Shown here: one piece after another, positions 43,349 to 51,737 of the stretch
How positions within the stretch are numbered: the stretch's first letter is position 1
Layout: the number at the start of each line of letters is the position of its first letter
NCBI GenBank assembly: GCA_016234745.1
Contig: JACRAR010000083.1
Coordinates: forward strand, 1-53,696
Direction: 5' to 3'
Length of the DNA: 53,696 bases
From: Betaproteobacteria bacterium
Lineage (GTDB): Bacteria; Pseudomonadota; Gammaproteobacteria; Burkholderiales; Rhodocyclaceae
Notes under the pieces: model-generated
What the model saw: the letters and a program-made list of their open reading frames with translations, nothing else
Databases searched by the model: none
Told to the model about the DNA's origin: nothing
Translations under genes and position numbers: made by a program

Positions 43349-46012
43349 ATGAAATCTACGATGCTGCGGTTGGGACTAATGGCTGCGATGATCGCTTCTT
43401 TGGCTGCTTGCGGTGGCAGCGGAGGTGGCGGAGATGCCACTCCGGCGAGTGGTGGCGGCTCTAACGCCGGTGGTAATGTCACTGGCGCCGTCACGGCCCT
43501 TGCGGCCAAAGATCCGGCGAGCAGCAACACGGCGACAAATCCCAATGCCGCATTTCGACTGGTTCTGGATGCAGGCATGACGCCGCTTTCCGTGAGTAGT
43601 CCGCCGAAAGTGAACTTCGCGGTGATCGACGCGAATGGCAAGCATGTTCCCGGTTTGACTTTGTTCAACTCCGGCGGTGCAACCGCCGACCCGGCCTGCA
43701 GCGGCGGCAACGTCAAGTTCGCCATGGCGCAATTGCAGCCTGACGACACCTGGCGCAGCCTGATCTCGAACAAGCAGAATGTTCAACTGACCGGCAATGC
43801 AGCCAAGACCGATGTCATCTATGCTGCGCTGGACCCCGTGCAGACCGCCACCATCAGCAATCCGGCGACGATCGATGCGACGCATCCGCAACTCGTCGGC
43901 CTCCTCTCGGAAAATGCGACCGAAGGTTATTACACCTACAAGGCAGCCACCGATGTCACCAATCCCAAAGCGGCAACCACGGCGAATGCCGCTGCGGGTG
44001 TCACTGTGCTTACCAATGGCTATGCCGCAGTCAAAGACGGCGTGACGGTGCATCGCGCCGCGTTGCTGCTGTGCTATGTTGATCCGGTGACCAAGGCCAC
44101 CGTCAAAGTCAATCCCTATTTTGACTTCACGATTGGCGCCGACGGCAAGGCGGTTCCGCTCAAGGATGCCGCAGGCAAGCTGACCGAAGCCAAAAAGGTC
44201 GTGGATCGCGCGGCCTGCAACGCCTGTCACCAGAATTTCGCTGCGCATGGCGGCGGACGCAACGAGCCGCAAGTCTGCGTGATGTGCCACAACCCGGGCA
44301 GCCAGGACTTCCACAACAATGGTGCGCAGGTCGACTTCAAGCTCATGGTGCATAAGTTTCACCGTGGCAAATTGCTGACCCAGGATTACGTGGTGCACAA
44401 TTCCGTGGCGCGCAAAACGGATCCCGTGACCAAGGCAGTCTACGGCGTGACTTATCCCGGCGAAATCCGCAACTGCACCAAGTGCCATGACGGCTCGGCG
44501 AATGCCGCGGTGAAGACGGCGCAAGGCGACAACTGGAAGACCAAGCCGAGCAAGAATGCCTGCTTTGCCTGCCACGACAATTACAAGGTGGCCGGATCGA
44601 AATGGCAGGTGGCGCATGTCGGTTCAGGCGTGAGCCTCGCCGACCCGGATGCGAACCCCGACAGCCTTTGCGCGAGCTGCCACGCGCCGCTCAACGCCAC
44701 GGTGAATGCGGCCAACGAGCACAAGGTACCTGAGTGGGTGATGGGTGAGAACTACCAGTACAACATCTGGAAGACCACGCTCAACGCCGATCGCACCGTG
44801 ACGATCGAATATTCGGTGAGCAATCCCAAGGATGGCACGGATTACGACATCCTCGATTTCAGCCGTTACAGCTATGTCCTTTCGAATACCGCCGGTACCC
44901 TGAAGACCAAGACCTTCGTCTTCAGTGGCGCCATCTATGTCGGCTGGGGCACGGATGACTACACCAACACCGGAGCCATCGGCCGGCCATGGCAGTCCGC
45001 CTGCATCGTCTCGGGAACACCGACCAGCGCCAATACGACGGCATGCAGCACGGCGGGTCTGCCCCAGGCCAGCAACCAGGCAGCCCTCGATGCCACGGTC
45101 AAGGTGACCAACGGCTATGGTGGAACGCTGATTACGCGCGGCCAGCCGGTCGCACTGAGCCCGCTGTTCGATCCGACCATCAAGCGCGTCGGCACCAGCA
45201 ATCGCTTCACGATCACGTCGACGCCCATCCCGGCTTCCGCGAGCGGTTCGGGTGTGGTCGCTTATGCGGGACGTGTCAGTCTGCAGAAGGATGCCAACAC
45301 CAGCTACGCGATTCCCGTCAAGAATGTCGTCAGCTATTTCTCGCTTGACGACAAGCCGGTGGCAGCGCGGCGCGACGTGGTGGCCACAGCCAAGTGCGAG
45401 GTTTGCCATGACCGGTTCATCAAGAACCACGGGCACAACGGCTCGCGCAATACGCCGGAGGTCTGCGTGATCTGTCATAACGGCAACAATCCGCTCAACA
45501 CGACGGTCAAGGCTGGCGTGGTGACTTATGCCGAAACCGCTCATTTCAAACGCTTCGTCCACATGGCGCATGAAGAACTGGCGCAGAACAACAAGAACTC
45601 GACCACATTGCTGGGACAGGGGATCAACTTCCCCGCGCAGGCGCTGAATACCGCCGTGTATGGCCAGCTCAAGAACTGCAATATGTGTCACGTGAATGAC
45701 TCTTATCAGAAAGACTTGGGCGTGTCCGGCACCAGCGTGACGTATGCGGTCGATCTCAGCAAGGACAGTACCAACGCCCAGGTTACCGACAGCGATCCGT
45801 CGGACAACAAGGTGATCTCGCCCAAGGCCAGTGCCTGTTCGAGTTGCCATACTACGAGCGGTGCCAAGGATCACATGATCAGTGTCGGGGGTGCAGCGTT
45901 CGGTACCGCAACCCAGGCCGATCTTGCTGCCGGCAAGGTGAACGAGACCTGCAACAATTGCCACGCCGCCACGGCCACCATCCCGGTGAGCACCATGCAC
46001 GGTTTGAAATAG
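43349..46012 (+). CDS. OmcA/MtrC-family decaheme surface lipoprotein 4
   Basis: 887 aa. Lipobox SLAAC gives a lipid anchor at Cys21, followed by a Gly/Ser-rich linker without Gly-X-Y order. Ten CXXCH motifs: CNACH, CVMCH, CTKCH, CFACH, CASCH, CEVCH, CVICH, CNMCH, CSSCH, CNNCH. Overall layout (two pentaheme modules with beta domains) is that of MtrC/OmcA, but its leader and first beta domain are unlike those of paralogues 1-3, so it is an older or separately acquired copy. A Cys-X13-Cys pair lies in the second beta domain. No FNR-type box precedes it; it is probably read with the HhH gene. AGGA lies 5 bases before the start. A strong hairpin follows. Confidence 0.92.
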   Translation: MKSTMLRLGLMAAMIASLAACGGSGGGGDATPASGGGSNAGGNVTGAVTALAAKDPASSNTATNPNAAFRLVLDAGMTPLSVSSPPKVNFAVIDANGKHVPGLTLFNSGGATADPACSGGNVKFAMAQLQPDDTWRSLISNKQNVQLTGNAAKTDVIYAALDPVQTATISNPATIDATHPQLVGLLSENATEGYYTYKAATDVTNPKAATTANAAAGVTVLTNGYAAVKDGVTVHRAALLLCYVDPVTKATVKVNPYFDFTIGADGKAVPLKDAAGKLTEAKKVVDRAACNACHQNFAAHGGGRNEPQVCVMCHNPGSQDFHNNGAQVDFKLMVHKFHRGKLLTQDYVVHNSVARKTDPVTKAVYGVTYPGEIRNCTKCHDGSANAAVKTAQGDNWKTKPSKNACFACHDNYKVAGSKWQVAHVGSGVSLADPDANPDSLCASCHAPLNATVNAANEHKVPEWVMGENYQYNIWKTTLNADRTVTIEYSVSNPKDGTDYDILDFSRYSYVLSNTAGTLKTKTFVFSGAIYVGWGTDDYTNTGAIGRPWQSACIVSGTPTSANTTACSTAGLPQASNQAALDATVKVTNGYGGTLITRGQPVALSPLFDPTIKRVGTSNRFTITSTPIPASASGSGVVAYAGRVSLQKDANTSYAIPVKNVVSYFSLDDKPVAARRDVVATAKCEVCHDRFIKNHGHNGSRNTPEVCVICHNGNNPLNTTVKAGVVTYAETAHFKRFVHMAHEELAQNNKNSTTLLGQGINFPAQALNTAVYGQLKNCNMCHVNDSYQKDLGVSGTSVTYAVDLSKDSTNAQVTDSDPSDNKVISPKASACSSCHTTSGAKDHMISVGGAAFGTATQADLAAGKVNETCNNCHAATATIPVSTMHGLK

Positions 46013-46035
46013 GAATTACGGAGGGGGAGACAAAA

Positions 46036-46066
46036 AAGAGAGGGCCAGCAATGGCCCTCTCTTATT
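46036..46066 (+). terminator. Terminator of surface cytochrome 4
   Basis: Perfect 12-bp stem (AAGAGAGGGCCA 46036-46047, TGGCCCTCTCTT 46052-46063) closed by a GCAA tetraloop, A-rich before and followed by ATTAT. It ends the cytochrome locus. Confidence 0.85.
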
Positions 46067-46185
46067 ATGTGTTGCAGCACTTGCTTCCCGCACGACAGCA
46101 GCTTATCTTTCGCTTCGCCAACGGGAATACGGAGTTGATGGATTGCCTGGATTATCACTATGCTCGAAATGACCTCTATTACCAG

Positions 46186-46578
46186 ATGAGTGAACTCCTG
46201 CGTCAATTCGTAAGATTTTTCGGTGTTGGCTCGATCTCGGCAATCGGGCATTTCGGCGTGCTGATCCTGCTGGTGCAGGTATTTGCCGTGGCACCGGTGC
46301 CGGCATCCGCAGCGGGCGCGCTGATCGGAGCGTGGATCAATTATGTCCTCAACTATCGCTACACTTTTCGCAGCGACAAGAAGCATAGCGAAGCGGTTTT
46401 CAAGTTTGCCATGGTGGCTCTGATCGGTTTGCTGCTGAATTCGCTGTTCATGTGGCTGGGCGTGGAGATACTTGCCATGCATTATTTGCTGAGCCAGGTC
46501 GTAACCACCGGCCTGGTTTTCATCTGGAATTTTGCTGCTAACCGATGTTGGACTTTTCGTGTAGCGGGTTCATCGTGA
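46186..46578 (+). CDS. GtrA-family membrane protein
   Basis: 130 aa with four predicted transmembrane helices (about 14-32, 38-56, 70-90, 98-118) and the GtrA signature NYVLNYRYTFRS plus the closing NFAANRCWTFR. GtrA proteins are thought to flip undecaprenyl-phosphate-linked sugars for later transfer to cell-surface glycans. The start at 46186 gives the normal family length; the site before it has no clear ribosome-binding sequence. Its stop codon overlaps the next start (GTGATG). First gene of a four-gene overlapping operon that ends with a GT2 glycosyltransferase, its usual partner. Confidence 0.82.
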   Translation: MSELLRQFVRFFGVGSISAIGHFGVLILLVQVFAVAPVPASAAGALIGAWINYVLNYRYTFRSDKKHSEAVFKFAMVALIGLLLNSLFMWLGVEILAMHYLLSQVVTTGLVFIWNFAANRCWTFRVAGSS

Positions 46579-47381
46579 TGCTGAAACTGTTGCTGACATT
46601 GTTTGCCATGCTGTTTTCCTGCAGCTCTTTCGCGGGGAGCATTTCCTTTCATCTCTCGCTGACCGGCACGACGCTCACACTGACTTCAAAAGGCGACAGT
46701 TCGGCGTTTTATCCCGAGGTGTTTCGCTTGCGGGCTGATGGACAGTGGGAACGCCTGGCGAGAACGTCTTCGGCGGCAAGTCCGGCCGAACTGATGCCAG
46801 GCGCGCAATTGGATTTGCGCTGGCCGCAATCACTCGATGGGCGGCCCCTGGAGAGCCTGCCGCCGCTTGAACAACTGCGACCGCTGATGGTGCGTTTCTT
46901 CGACCAGGCCGGGGTGAGCTTCGGGCAGATATCCTTCATGCAGGCACCGCTGATTGCCAACGAGACGCTCACTGCGCGCTACATGAATGGCGAACTGTCC
47001 GTTTCACCGCCACGCACCTCTGACATTCGTGCCACCTGGGTTATCTGGCCGCAGGAGGAGGGCATCGGTCCGATTCATCGGCAGGTGGTTTTCGAGCACA
47101 TTCAGCCACCGGCCCGACGCATCGTGTGGCAAGCGGGCGCCAATCCGCTGCGGCTGTCCACCGGCGCCGCCGAACCCCTGGTCATGCTGTTGCACGAAAC
47201 GCCGCAAGGCTTCAAGTTGCAGACGGTGTCGCGCGAAAACGGCGCGGGGCGCCAGCAGCGTACCGGCTGGCTTGACGCGCAGGCGTGGCTGTATGGCGCA
47301 GCGCTACTGGCTGTTGCGCTGGCTTTGCTGCTCCCGCTGGCGCAGTGGCTGCAGGCAAGACGCGGCAGGGCGGCGCGATGA
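46578..47381 (+). CDS. Exported, C-terminally anchored protein of unknown function
   Basis: 267 aa. Signal peptide MLKLLLTLFAMLFSCSSFAG, a beta-rich extracytoplasmic domain, and a C-terminal transmembrane segment (about 238-258) with an Arg-rich cytoplasmic tail. I do not recognise a family. It overlaps gtrA by one base and the large membrane protein by four, so it is co-translated with both and probably forms part of the same surface-glycan machinery. Domain motifs such as ATWVIWPQEEG do not point to a catalytic function. Confidence 0.7.
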   Translation: MLKLLLTLFAMLFSCSSFAGSISFHLSLTGTTLTLTSKGDSSAFYPEVFRLRADGQWERLARTSSAASPAELMPGAQLDLRWPQSLDGRPLESLPPLEQLRPLMVRFFDQAGVSFGQISFMQAPLIANETLTARYMNGELSVSPPRTSDIRATWVIWPQEEGIGPIHRQVVFEHIQPPARRIVWQAGANPLRLSTGAAEPLVMLLHETPQGFKLQTVSRENGAGRQQRTGWLDAQAWLYGAALLAVALALLLPLAQWLQARRGRAAR

Positions 47382-49954
47382 ATCGGCTGCGTTTACCGTG
47401 CTGGCCTGCCTGGCTCGGAGACTTGTTTTTCACCTTGTTGGCGGCAGGCCTGGTGGCCAGTACGCTGGGCATCGGTTTCCTGAATTCGCCTAATCTGCCC
47501 ACTGGTGGCGATACGGCATCGCACCTGCTGTATGCCTGGCTCTATGCCGACGGGTTATTGTTTTCCGGCCAGGTCACACCGTGGATTCACGAGGTGTTTG
47601 GCGGCCTGCCCTTCCTCTCGTACTACTTCCCTCTGCCTTTCGTCGTGATGTCCCTGCTGTCGGTTCCGCTCGGGCTGGCGGCTGCCTTCAAGTGGGGCGC
47701 TTTTCTTGCGGCGATGCTGCTTCCCGGCGCGGTATTCGCTGCCAGCCGCCGCTGGCTGGAGATGTCCTGGCTGGCTGCGCTATGCGCGGCGCTCGGGGCG
47801 CTGTCTTTCCTGCTGCATGAGCAGAATTCGATCTGGGGCGGCAACCTGCTGTCCACGCTGGCGGGAGAATTCGCCTACAGCTACGGTCTCCTGTTTGCGG
47901 TGCTGGCGATGCTGGCCTGGAGCCGCGCGCTGCAGCGCGGCCACGGCTGGCTGCTGGCGGCGCTGCTGGAAGCGGCGAGCGGCTTTTCCCATGGCTTCCC
48001 GCTGCTGATTGTCGGCTTTTCCACCGCTTTCCTGCTGCTCGACGGCTACGTTTCGCGCCAGGATTTCCTGCGCAAACTGGGTCTGCTGCTGCGTGGCCAT
48101 CTGCTGGCCTTCTGTCTGCTCGGGGGCTGGCTGTGGCCGATGCTGGAGATGCATGCACTGACCATTCCGAATGATGCGGCCTTCGCCATCACCGGCTGGC
48201 GCGATCTCCTGCCTGCGGCGCTATGGCCAGTCCTGGGAGGCGGGATTGCAGGCCTGCTCGCAATGGGATTTGCGGTGGTGCGGCAGAGCTGGCAGAGCGG
48301 ACAGCTTCAGGCTCTGCGCTACTTCAGCGCAGCCGCCGGACTGGCGGCGGTGGCCTTCATCGCCGGCGATCAACTGGGACTCGCCGACATCCGGTTCTTT
48401 CCGCTGGTTTGGCTGCTCGGCGCCATCGTCTGCGGCTGGCTCTGCGGCCAGACGCTCTATGTTTTGGCGACAGTGCTCGGTCGCGCCGACCAGCGCATGA
48501 TCCAAGTTGGTCGCAGCTTGTTTGCCGTCGCTGCTACTCTTGGATTGCTCGGCTGGCTCGGCCCGAGAATCCAGGCCGCGCCGGACTGGTCGCTGTGGAA
48601 TCACTCGGGACTCGAAGCGAAACCCCAATGGCATAACCTCGCCAAACTTTTCCCCGCCATGCGCGGTGACATGTGGAGCCCGCGCCTGCTGTTCGAGCAC
48701 GATCCGGCCAACAACGACATCGGCTCGACGCGCACGCTCGAAGCCTTGCCGCTGTTTCTCAACCATCGGCCGGTGCTGGAAGGGCTCTACATGGAGTCGG
48801 CGTTGCTCGGACCGGCGATTTATCAGTTGCAGTCGGAAGTTTCTGCGCGTCCCTCTTCCCCGCTGGTCAGATTTCCGAGCGGCAGCCTGGATGCCACATT
48901 TGCTGCACGCCACATGAATTTTCTTCATGCCGACAGCGTGCTGTTGCGCAGCGATGCCGCCAGAAAGGCGCTCATGGCGAGCGGCTTCTTCGACATCGCC
49001 GCCGAGTCAGCGCCCTTTGCCTTGTTGCGGCTCAAGAATTTCGACAGCCACCTGGCGGAAGTGGTGACCCAGCCGCTGCGGGTTCGTCCGACGCTGGACT
49101 GGATGCAGGATGCCTTTGCCTGGTTTCGCACGCGCAGCCGCTTCGAGGCCGACCTGCCGGTGTATTCCGACGAGCCCCTGGCGATTGCCGGCGGCGCCAG
49201 GACACCGGTGCGCGAAGTCAGCCTGTCGCGCAACGAGTTGGTGTTCGAGACGGAGGCGATCGGCCAGCCGCATCTGATCAAGTTCGCCTATCATCCGCGC
49301 TGGCATCTGCTTTCCCGGGGCAGCCTGTACATTGCCGGACCGGGATTCATGCTGGTAGTGCCGCAGGAGCGCGCGATTCGTTTGGCCTATGGGCATACCC
49401 GCGTCGGCTGGCTGGGAATGCTGGCTACCCTGCTGGCAGGCCTAACCGTGCTGTGGCTTGCGTGGCGGCGGCGTCAGGCACCGGTTCAATCCACAATCCC
49501 GACGGATATGCCAAAGCCATGGCAATGGAAGCGCAACATACCGGTGATGGCTGCATGGGGCCTGCTCGCTCTTGCCGGGATCTATTTCGCCCAGCGTTCG
49601 CCTGAGCGGGTGTATACCCAGGCCTGGGAATCGATGCGGGCCAAACAATATCAGGATGCCAGCGAGAAATTCTTGTTGGCCTACAACCTGCGTCGCCCTC
49701 CGGCGAAGAGGGAAGAGGCGCTGTTCTGGCTGGCCAAATCGAGCGAGTTGGGCGGAAAGCGCAGCGATGCAAAAACATATTATCGCGAGCTGTGCGATCA
49801 TTACCACGGCTACTGGCTGCCGGAGAGTCTATACACCCTGGTTCTGCTCGAGCGTCTCGACCATCAGGCCGCCGTCGCAGAGTCTTACGCGCATCGGTTG
49901 CGCCAGGAATATCCCCACAACCCGTGGGCGCAGAAACTGGAAAAATTGAAATGA
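47378..49954 (+). CDS. Large polytopic membrane protein, PTPS-related/GT-C-like
   Basis: 858 aa. About twelve hydrophobic segments fill residues 10-385. Between the first two is GGDTASHLLYAWLYADGLL and PWIHEVFGGLPFLSYYFPLPF, the pattern of 6-pyruvoyl-tetrahydropterin-synthase-related membrane proteins, which resemble GT-C glycosyltransferases; the Asp of GGDTASH would be the catalytic-type acid. A large extracytoplasmic domain follows, then two more membrane segments (about 670-690 and 715-735). The C-terminal ~120 residues look TPR-like (AWESMRAKQYQDASEKF). The ATG overlaps the preceding stop by 4 bases. Likely function: sugar transfer to a surface glycan or protein in the periplasm (inference). 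Confidence 0.7.
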   Translation: MNRLRLPCWPAWLGDLFFTLLAAGLVASTLGIGFLNSPNLPTGGDTASHLLYAWLYADGLLFSGQVTPWIHEVFGGLPFLSYYFPLPFVVMSLLSVPLGLAAAFKWGAFLAAMLLPGAVFAASRRWLEMSWLAALCAALGALSFLLHEQNSIWGGNLLSTLAGEFAYSYGLLFAVLAMLAWSRALQRGHGWLLAALLEAASGFSHGFPLLIVGFSTAFLLLDGYVSRQDFLRKLGLLLRGHLLAFCLLGGWLWPMLEMHALTIPNDAAFAITGWRDLLPAALWPVLGGGIAGLLAMGFAVVRQSWQSGQLQALRYFSAAAGLAAVAFIAGDQLGLADIRFFPLVWLLGAIVCGWLCGQTLYVLATVLGRADQRMIQVGRSLFAVAATLGLLGWLGPRIQAAPDWSLWNHSGLEAKPQWHNLAKLFPAMRGDMWSPRLLFEHDPANNDIGSTRTLEALPLFLNHRPVLEGLYMESALLGPAIYQLQSEVSARPSSPLVRFPSGSLDATFAARHMNFLHADSVLLRSDAARKALMASGFFDIAAESAPFALLRLKNFDSHLAEVVTQPLRVRPTLDWMQDAFAWFRTRSRFEADLPVYSDEPLAIAGGARTPVREVSLSRNELVFETEAIGQPHLIKFAYHPRWHLLSRGSLYIAGPGFMLVVPQERAIRLAYGHTRVGWLGMLATLLAGLTVLWLAWRRRQAPVQSTIPTDMPKPWQWKRNIPVMAAWGLLALAGIYFAQRSPERVYTQAWESMRAKQYQDASEKFLLAYNLRRPPAKREEALFWLAKSSELGGKRSDAKTYYRELCDHYHGYWLPESLYTLVLLERLDHQAAVAESYAHRLRQEYPHNPWAQKLEKLK

Positions 49955-49955
49955 C

Positions 49956-50918
49956 ATGACTTCCGATCACACGCTTCCGGCAAAGCCTGAACTGAGCATC
50001 GTCGTTCCCGCTTTCAATGAGGCGGCGGGCATCAGCGCTTTCCTTGAACAACTGGCCGACGTGCTGCGCGGCTGCTGTCGCGCATATGAAATCTGGGTAA
50101 TCGACGATGGCAGCCGCGATGCGACCTGGGCGCAGCTGCGTTCTGCGCAAGCGCAAATTGCCAATCTGCATGGCGTCAGGTTTACGCGCAATTTCGGCAA
50201 GGAGGCGGCCATCCTCGCCGGCCTGCGCCAGGCGAATGGCAACGCCGTGATCGTGATGGATGCCGACGGTCAGCACCCGCCCGCCCTGTTGCCGCAGATG
50301 CTGGCGCTGTGGCGCAGCGGCCAGGCGCAAATCGTCGCCGCGCAGAAAGTTGACAGGAATACGGACGGTTTGCTGGCGCGCCTCAACGCCTATTGCTTCA
50401 ATGGACTCATGCGCGTGCTGACTGGGCTGGATCTTTCCGGGGCATCGGATTTTCGTTTGCTCGACCGGCGCGTAGTCGATGCACTCCTGGCATTTCCCGA
50501 GAGGGTGCGCTTCTTTCGCGGCATGACAGTGTGGACCGGATTCGTCACCAAACAACTTGGCTTCGAGGTCGCTCCCCGCATCGCCGGCAGCAGCCAGTGG
50601 AGCACCGCGCAGTTGACCCGGTTGGCCATCACGGCGATCACTTCCTTCAGTGCCAAGCCGCTCGGCATGATCTTCCGTCTCGGCTTGCTGGGCATGCTGG
50701 CTGCATTGCTGTTGCTGGTGCAGGCGCTCTATTCTTGGGTGACGGGCGTTGCCGTTTCCGGCTGGACTTCGCTGACCGTGGTGGTGCTGCTGTTCGGCTC
50801 TGCGACCCTGCTCAGCCTCGGCGTGCTGGGCGCCTACCTCGCCCAGATCTTTGACGAGATCAAGCGCAGACCCGAGTTTCTGATCCAGGAAAGCCTGGGT
50901 GATCAGGCGGAAAAGTAA
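49956..50918 (+). CDS. GT2 polyprenyl-phosphate glycosyltransferase
   Basis: 320 aa, GtrB/ArnC/DPM1-like. The GT-A domain has SIVVPAFNEAAGI, VIDDGSRDAT (nucleotide site), RNFGKEAAILAGL and MDADGQHPP with the metal-binding DAD. Two C-terminal transmembrane helices (about 232-258 and 268-292) anchor it in the inner membrane. It would load a sugar onto undecaprenyl phosphate, the substrate that GtrA then flips. It begins 1 base after the preceding stop and converges with gspB, one base between the two stop codons. Confidence 0.88.
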   Translation: MTSDHTLPAKPELSIVVPAFNEAAGISAFLEQLADVLRGCCRAYEIWVIDDGSRDATWAQLRSAQAQIANLHGVRFTRNFGKEAAILAGLRQANGNAVIVMDADGQHPPALLPQMLALWRSGQAQIVAAQKVDRNTDGLLARLNAYCFNGLMRVLTGLDLSGASDFRLLDRRVVDALLAFPERVRFFRGMTVWTGFVTKQLGFEVAPRIAGSSQWSTAQLTRLAITAITSFSAKPLGMIFRLGLLGMLAALLLLVQALYSWVTGVAVSGWTSLTVVVLLFGSATLLSLGVLGAYLAQIFDEIKRRPEFLIQESLGDQAEK

Positions 50919-50919
50919 A

Positions 50920-51735
50920 TTACTGGGATGAAGTGCGGCGGAAGCGATAGCCCTTGTAACTGAAGATCATCCCGTCCGGCGTGATCTGCTCGAGCTTCAA
51001 GCCAGGTGCTGGCGACTCCTCTTCATGGACCATCCGGTCGTTGATGAAAACGAAGCGCGCCTTGGGTTTGCTCGAATAGGAATGCGCCAGGATGGCGAGC
51101 TTCGGCAGCTCTTGCTGGATCGCCGGCGGCAATTCCGCCATGTTGATCACGCCGGAATCTTTAGCTGCATCCATGACTGGGGCGCGTTCATCATGTTTCG
51201 CCGCGGCCACGACAACTGGCACGGCAGCCGGTGGCGCTGTTGCGGGGCTGGGCGTTACCGGCCTGGCTGGTGTTTCCGGTGGAACCGGAGCGCTCGCCGG
51301 GGCCGTTGCGACAGTCGCAGCAGCAGGCGCGGGCATAGCCACTGCAGGGGCCGCAGCCGGTGCTGTCGGAACCGGCGTTGCAGCGCGAACCGAAGCAGTT
51401 GCGGTTTCCCGCGGTTGCGCTGAAATTTCCGGTGCCCGGAGCGGGTCAGGCAAAGTCACCGGCGGACTCGGCGGCGGTGCAAATTTTTGCATGCCGGTTT
51501 CGGACGGCTTGTTCGGGTGGGCTTGCACAGTGGAAGCCACCGGTTCGGCCTGCCATTGATGCAGGCCGCCGATCAGGATGCCGGCGCAGAGCAGGACTGC
51601 AGCCAGGATGCCGTACCACAACAGTCCCGGCTGCCTGGTGCTCTCGGCCGGCAATTGCGCGCTCATCAACGTCGGCGTCGCGCTGCGGTGACGTTGCTGG
51701 TCGGATTTCCGGAGTGCGTCGAGGATGAAGGACAT
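50920..51735 (-). CDS. Type II secretion assembly protein GspB
   Basis: 271 aa. The N-terminus MSFILDALRKSDQQRHR is diagnostic of GspB/ExeB. One transmembrane helix at about 38-58, a Pro/Ala-rich periplasmic linker to about residue 175, then the C-terminal GspB domain (INMAELPPAIQQELPKL, FVFINDRMVHEE, GMIFSYKGYRFRR). With GspA it helps place the secretin GspD in the outer membrane through the peptidoglycan. It follows gspA after 2 bases. Confidence 0.9.
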   Translation of the reverse strand: MSFILDALRKSDQQRHRSATPTLMSAQLPAESTRQPGLLWYGILAAVLLCAGILIGGLHQWQAEPVASTVQAHPNKPSETGMQKFAPPPSPPVTLPDPLRAPEISAQPRETATASVRAATPVPTAPAAAPAVAMPAPAAATVATAPASAPVPPETPARPVTPSPATAPPAAVPVVVAAAKHDERAPVMDAAKDSGVINMAELPPAIQQELPKLAILAHSYSSKPKARFVFINDRMVHEEESPAPGLKLEQITPDGMIFSYKGYRFRRTSSQ

Positions 51736-51737
51736 GG

